Shown here one piece after another: positions 3,171-5,218 of a DNA stretch of 5,218 nucleotides; the stretch's first letter is position 1; the number at the start of each line of letters is the position of its first letter. This stretch comes from DATESG01 sp035270925. GTDB taxonomy: Bacteria > Bacillota_I > Bacilli_A > RFN20 > CAG-826. The notes below the pieces were generated by a model, which was not told where the DNA came from, did no database searches, and saw only the letters and a list, made by a program, of their open reading frames with translations. The position numbers and the translations under genes were made by a program. The stretch covers positions 1 through 5,218 of the forward strand of contig DATESG010000046.1 of the NCBI GenBank assembly GCA_035270925.1, in the 5' to 3' direction.

Positions 3171-5218
3171 GAAAAAAACAACAAGCAATGCAAAAAAAAT
3201 AATCGGTCTTTTTAGCTCCTTTTTCTTATGTCTAGGAATTCTCATTGTCGGCGCGAATAAAAACGACCTCAATCGAATTCAAGGGGTTGAACCTTCCTAT
3301 ATTGTCACGATGAACAATCTTAATGCACCTACGATTGAAAACACCTATACGACCGCTGAAAATTTAATTCGCTACACAACATTTGAATATGTGGGTGCCA
3401 GGGCCAGTACGGGCAATCACGTCGAACTTAACGCGACTGGTTATTTAGGCAATAAAGATGACTCACAAATCACCTCAATCACGAGCATCCAAGCCAATTT
3501 TACCACCCTTGGGACCCTGACACTGGCAACTAGTTTTGATGGGATTAACTATACACAAACGAGCATTGTCTCGGGTTCAACTAATCAAACTAGTTCCTTA
3601 CCTTATCACTTTAGATTGACTGCTAATGGTAATCCAGTAGCAATAAGCAGTGTGGTCATTACATATTCATGTGCCCCTCACGTTGATCCAATTGGTCAAC
3701 AAGAAAACTACACAATCGCGGTTAATGACTTTGCAAGTACTAATACAGGCACTGATATTTCAGCGGAACTTAACAGCAATAAGAATACTTATTTCACTAG
3801 TGATATCCCCTTAACTTCAATTTCTGGTTCAAAAATTTTCTCTAACACCACACCAACAGCGACTAACTTGAAATTTGGATCTAGTAGTGCCGTTGGCACA
3901 ATTACCTTCAATTTTTCCAGCCTTAAAATCTCTCAAGTTATCGTTAACGCTTTTAAGTATAGTGGCGATGCAGTCAGTATCCAAGTAACGACAAGTGCGG
4001 ATCCAAGCGGCAAGACGATTGCAATCCCCGCCACTTCAGCGACAAATTACACTTTTGATCTTGTTGATACAAGCAAGGCAACTTCGCTCACACTAACAGG
4101 CGTCGGTAAACGTTTTCATTTAGAAAGCCTTAAAATAATTTCGCAAGGTTCCGCGTTAGGGACCCCAATTGAAACTGGTTTTTATGCTAGTGACAGCAAG
4201 GCAGCAACTTACAAAGTAAACGATGTCTATTCCCTAACTAATAACATCATCGCCAGCGTGGCAATGACAAGCGGGGCTCCGCGTACGCTTAGTTATAATG
4301 CTGACGGCGTAAATGGATATAGTTATGTTTTAAAGAATGCTGCTAATCAAGTCATCACTTCAACGCAAGTCTTCCCTAATGTCGGGACTTACTATGTCGC
4401 AATCAACTATAAATCATATCAAACAATCACAATCGAATTGACAGTTTCGGCCGCGCCAATTGCGACACTAGTTTCGCTAACTGCCGTAGATAGCAAGATA
4501 GTTTATAATCTTAATGATATCTACGACGAAGTAAATGAACTAACGGTCACCGCAACTTATTCGGATTCTTCGACTGTCGCACTTGCTTACGACCCAACTG
4601 GCGTAGCTGGATATACCATTTACTGCCTCGACCCCGATGCTAATGACTTTTATACTAGCAACCCCTTTACGTTAACTGGCGATTATTTGTTGACAGTCAC
4701 TTATAAAGGTATTGAGAGTAATGATGTAGATCTTAGTGTCGTTGGTCAAGCCGGACCAGTTGATCAAGCACAGATTAATGTATTAACAAATAGTGTTGCC
4801 GATGGCACTGCTGTTGGCAGTCCGAAAACGTATTTATCAGCGACCGGTGTCTCCATCTTAAGTGCGACCGCTAGTAATGTTTATGGCGGGGCAGGTGCAG
4901 CGAAATTTAGATTTAGTTCTGGCGGTAATAGTGGCAGTTTAACCATTAACTTTTCATCAAGCGTTGTCATTACAAGCGTGTCTTTAACCGTGAGCGAGTA
5001 TAACACTAGTGATGAGATTAGCATCAAAGTTGCAACCGAGGCTAACACGACTGGTCAAAATATGACTTTAAGCACCGCAAGTGGAACGCTAGCTTATACA
5101 GACTTTGTTCGTGATACCCAAGCATCTAATAGCATTACGATATCGAGTGCCGCTAATAACCGCTTCTTCTTACACTCAATCACACTCGGAATAGGTGCCC
5201 CTGCCCCCGTTGACTTAA
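3169..5218 (+). CDS. Secreted multi-domain surface protein with Ig-like repeats (3' end outside window)
   Basis: The frame is open for 683 codons and runs off the right edge, so the product is longer than seen. A TAG lies six bases before the ATG in frame, making it the first possible start. The N-terminus is a signal peptide: lysines at 2, 3, 9 and 10, a hydrophobic core 11-28, and likely cleavage after VGA (A29). Modules follow in order. About 60-170 is a beta-rich region with GTLTLATSFDG, PYHFRL (145-150) and YSC (166-168). About 214-328 is beta module copy 1. About 336-427 and 431-525 are two Ig-like domains. About 557-676 is beta module copy 2. The chain is rich in Thr, Ser and Asn, has only three cysteines (21, 168, 486) and no tryptophan, as expected for an extracellular adhesive or scaffold protein. 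No catalytic motif is visible. Similar module strings occur in secreted proteins of Mollicutes-related bacteria (general recollection, not searched). The anchor and any enzyme domain would lie beyond the window. Confidence 0.85.
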   Translation, partial: MKKTTSNAKKIIGLFSSFFLCLGILIVGANKNDLNRIQGVEPSYIVTMNNLNAPTIENTYTTAENLIRYTTFEYVGARASTGNHVELNATGYLGNKDDSQITSITSIQANFTTLGTLTLATSFDGINYTQTSIVSGSTNQTSSLPYHFRLTANGNPVAISSVVITYSCAPHVDPIGQQENYTIAVNDFASTNTGTDISAELNSNKNTYFTSDIPLTSISGSKIFSNTTPTATNLKFGSSSAVGTITFNFSSLKISQVIVNAFKYSGDAVSIQVTTSADPSGKTIAIPATSATNYTFDLVDTSKATSLTLTGVGKRFHLESLKIISQGSALGTPIETGFYASDSKAATYKVNDVYSLTNNIIASVAMTSGAPRTLSYNADGVNGYSYVLKNAANQVITSTQVFPNVGTYYVAINYKSYQTITIELTVSAAPIATLVSLTAVDSKIVYNLNDIYDEVNELTVTATYSDSSTVALAYDPTGVAGYTIYCLDPDANDFYTSNPFTLTGDYLLTVTYKGIESNDVDLSVVGQAGPVDQAQINVLTNSVADGTAVGSPKTYLSATGVSILSATASNVYGGAGAAKFRFSSGGNSGSLTINFSSSVVITSVSLTVSEYNTSDEISIKVATEANTTGQNMTLSTASGTLAYTDFVRDTQASNSITISSAANNRFFLHSITLGIGAPAPVDL
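3808..4152 (+). repeat. Beta-rich module, copy 1, in the secreted protein
   Basis: Residues 214-328. Marker segments are KFGSSSAVGTITFNFSS (235-251), KYSGDAVSIQVTT (263-275) and KRFHLESLKI (314-323). Each has a matching segment in the same order and at similar spacing in copy 2 (residues 557-676), though the DNA has diverged. The Gly/Ser-rich turn followed by alternating strands suggests a beta sandwich; what it binds is unknown. Confidence 0.65.
4174..4743 (+). repeat. Two tandem diverged Ig-like domains in the secreted protein
   Basis: Residues 336-427 and 431-525 align with each other. YKVNDVYS (348-355) matches YNLNDIYD (446-453). LSYNADGVNGYSYVL (374-388) matches LAYDPTGVAGYTIYCL (472-487). 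VGTYYVAINYKSYQT (405-419) matches TGDYLLTVTYKGIES (503-517). The late G-x-Y-x-V-x-Y strand pattern is typical of bacterial Ig-like domains, which usually serve as stalks or adhesive parts of surface proteins. Confidence 0.65.
4837..5196 (+). repeat. Beta-rich module, copy 2, in the secreted protein
   Basis: Residues 557-676. RFSSGGNSGSLTINFSS (581-597), EYNTSDEISIKVAT (610-623) and NRFFLHSITL (664-673) mirror the three marker segments of copy 1. The sequence then moves into a Pro/Ala linker (GAPAPVDL) at the window edge, just as copy 1 passes into the linker before the first Ig-like domain. Another domain therefore probably follows. Confidence 0.65.

Noticed and set aside
3217..3243. Possible lipoprotein signal around Cys21 of the secreted protein
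   Set aside because: The residue before the cysteine is leucine and the cysteine sits inside the hydrophobic core, so the lipobox rule is not met. VGA at 27-29 fits an ordinary signal peptidase site.
3310..3312. Internal ATG (Met48) as an alternative start of the secreted protein
   Set aside because: It would remove the clear signal peptide, and it has no ribosome site.
1..5218. CRISPR array, tRNA, rRNA, insertion sequence or attachment site
   Set aside because: I saw no regularly spaced short repeats, tRNA-like cloverleaf, rRNA sequence, transposase frame or paired terminal repeats.

Overview
The window looks like a piece of an AT-rich bacterial chromosome, probably from a low-GC Bacillota or Mollicutes-related lineage such as Acholeplasmatales, Izemoplasmatales or Erysipelotrichia-type bacteria. 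This is inferred from three things: a Bacillus-type Tex protein, sigma-A-like promoters with extended -10 boxes, and a secreted protein built from Ig-like and beta-rich modules of a kind common in those groups. None of the predicted proteins contains tryptophan, so the window cannot by itself show whether TGA is a stop codon or Trp. The stops actually used are TAA.

Layout: positions 1-96 hold a possible plus-strand terminator from a gene off the left edge and an inverted repeat. Positions 97-2238 (minus) are tex, a complete gene for the Spt6-like transcription accessory protein. It starts at an ATG with a good GGAG site rather than at the TTG 12 bases upstream. Positions 2239-2575 hold two tex promoters with the same extended -10, two weak minus-strand hairpin/T-tract terminators, a short direct repeat and possibly the decayed tail of a gene. 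Positions 2576-2842 (minus) encode an 88-residue protein with two membrane segments, starting at TTG, with its own promoter and ribosome binding site. Positions 2902-3130 hold no gene I can defend. Positions 3169-5218 (plus) are the first 683 codons of a secreted, repeat-containing surface protein, open at the right edge.

The tex gene is housekeeping, and the small membrane protein has no clear functional link to it. The secreted protein gene diverges from the small gene. Its control region is the most unusual part of the window: the -10 box TAAAAT is the exact spacer of a perfect 8+8 bp inverted repeat that ends on the AT of the start codon. There is no Shine-Dalgarno site, and the predicted transcription start falls on the start codon. 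This suggests a leaderless gene under an operator. The encoded protein carries two diverged copies of one beta-rich module flanking two diverged Ig-like domains, so it grew by internal duplication. I found no clear sign of a new enzymatic, defence or mobile system.
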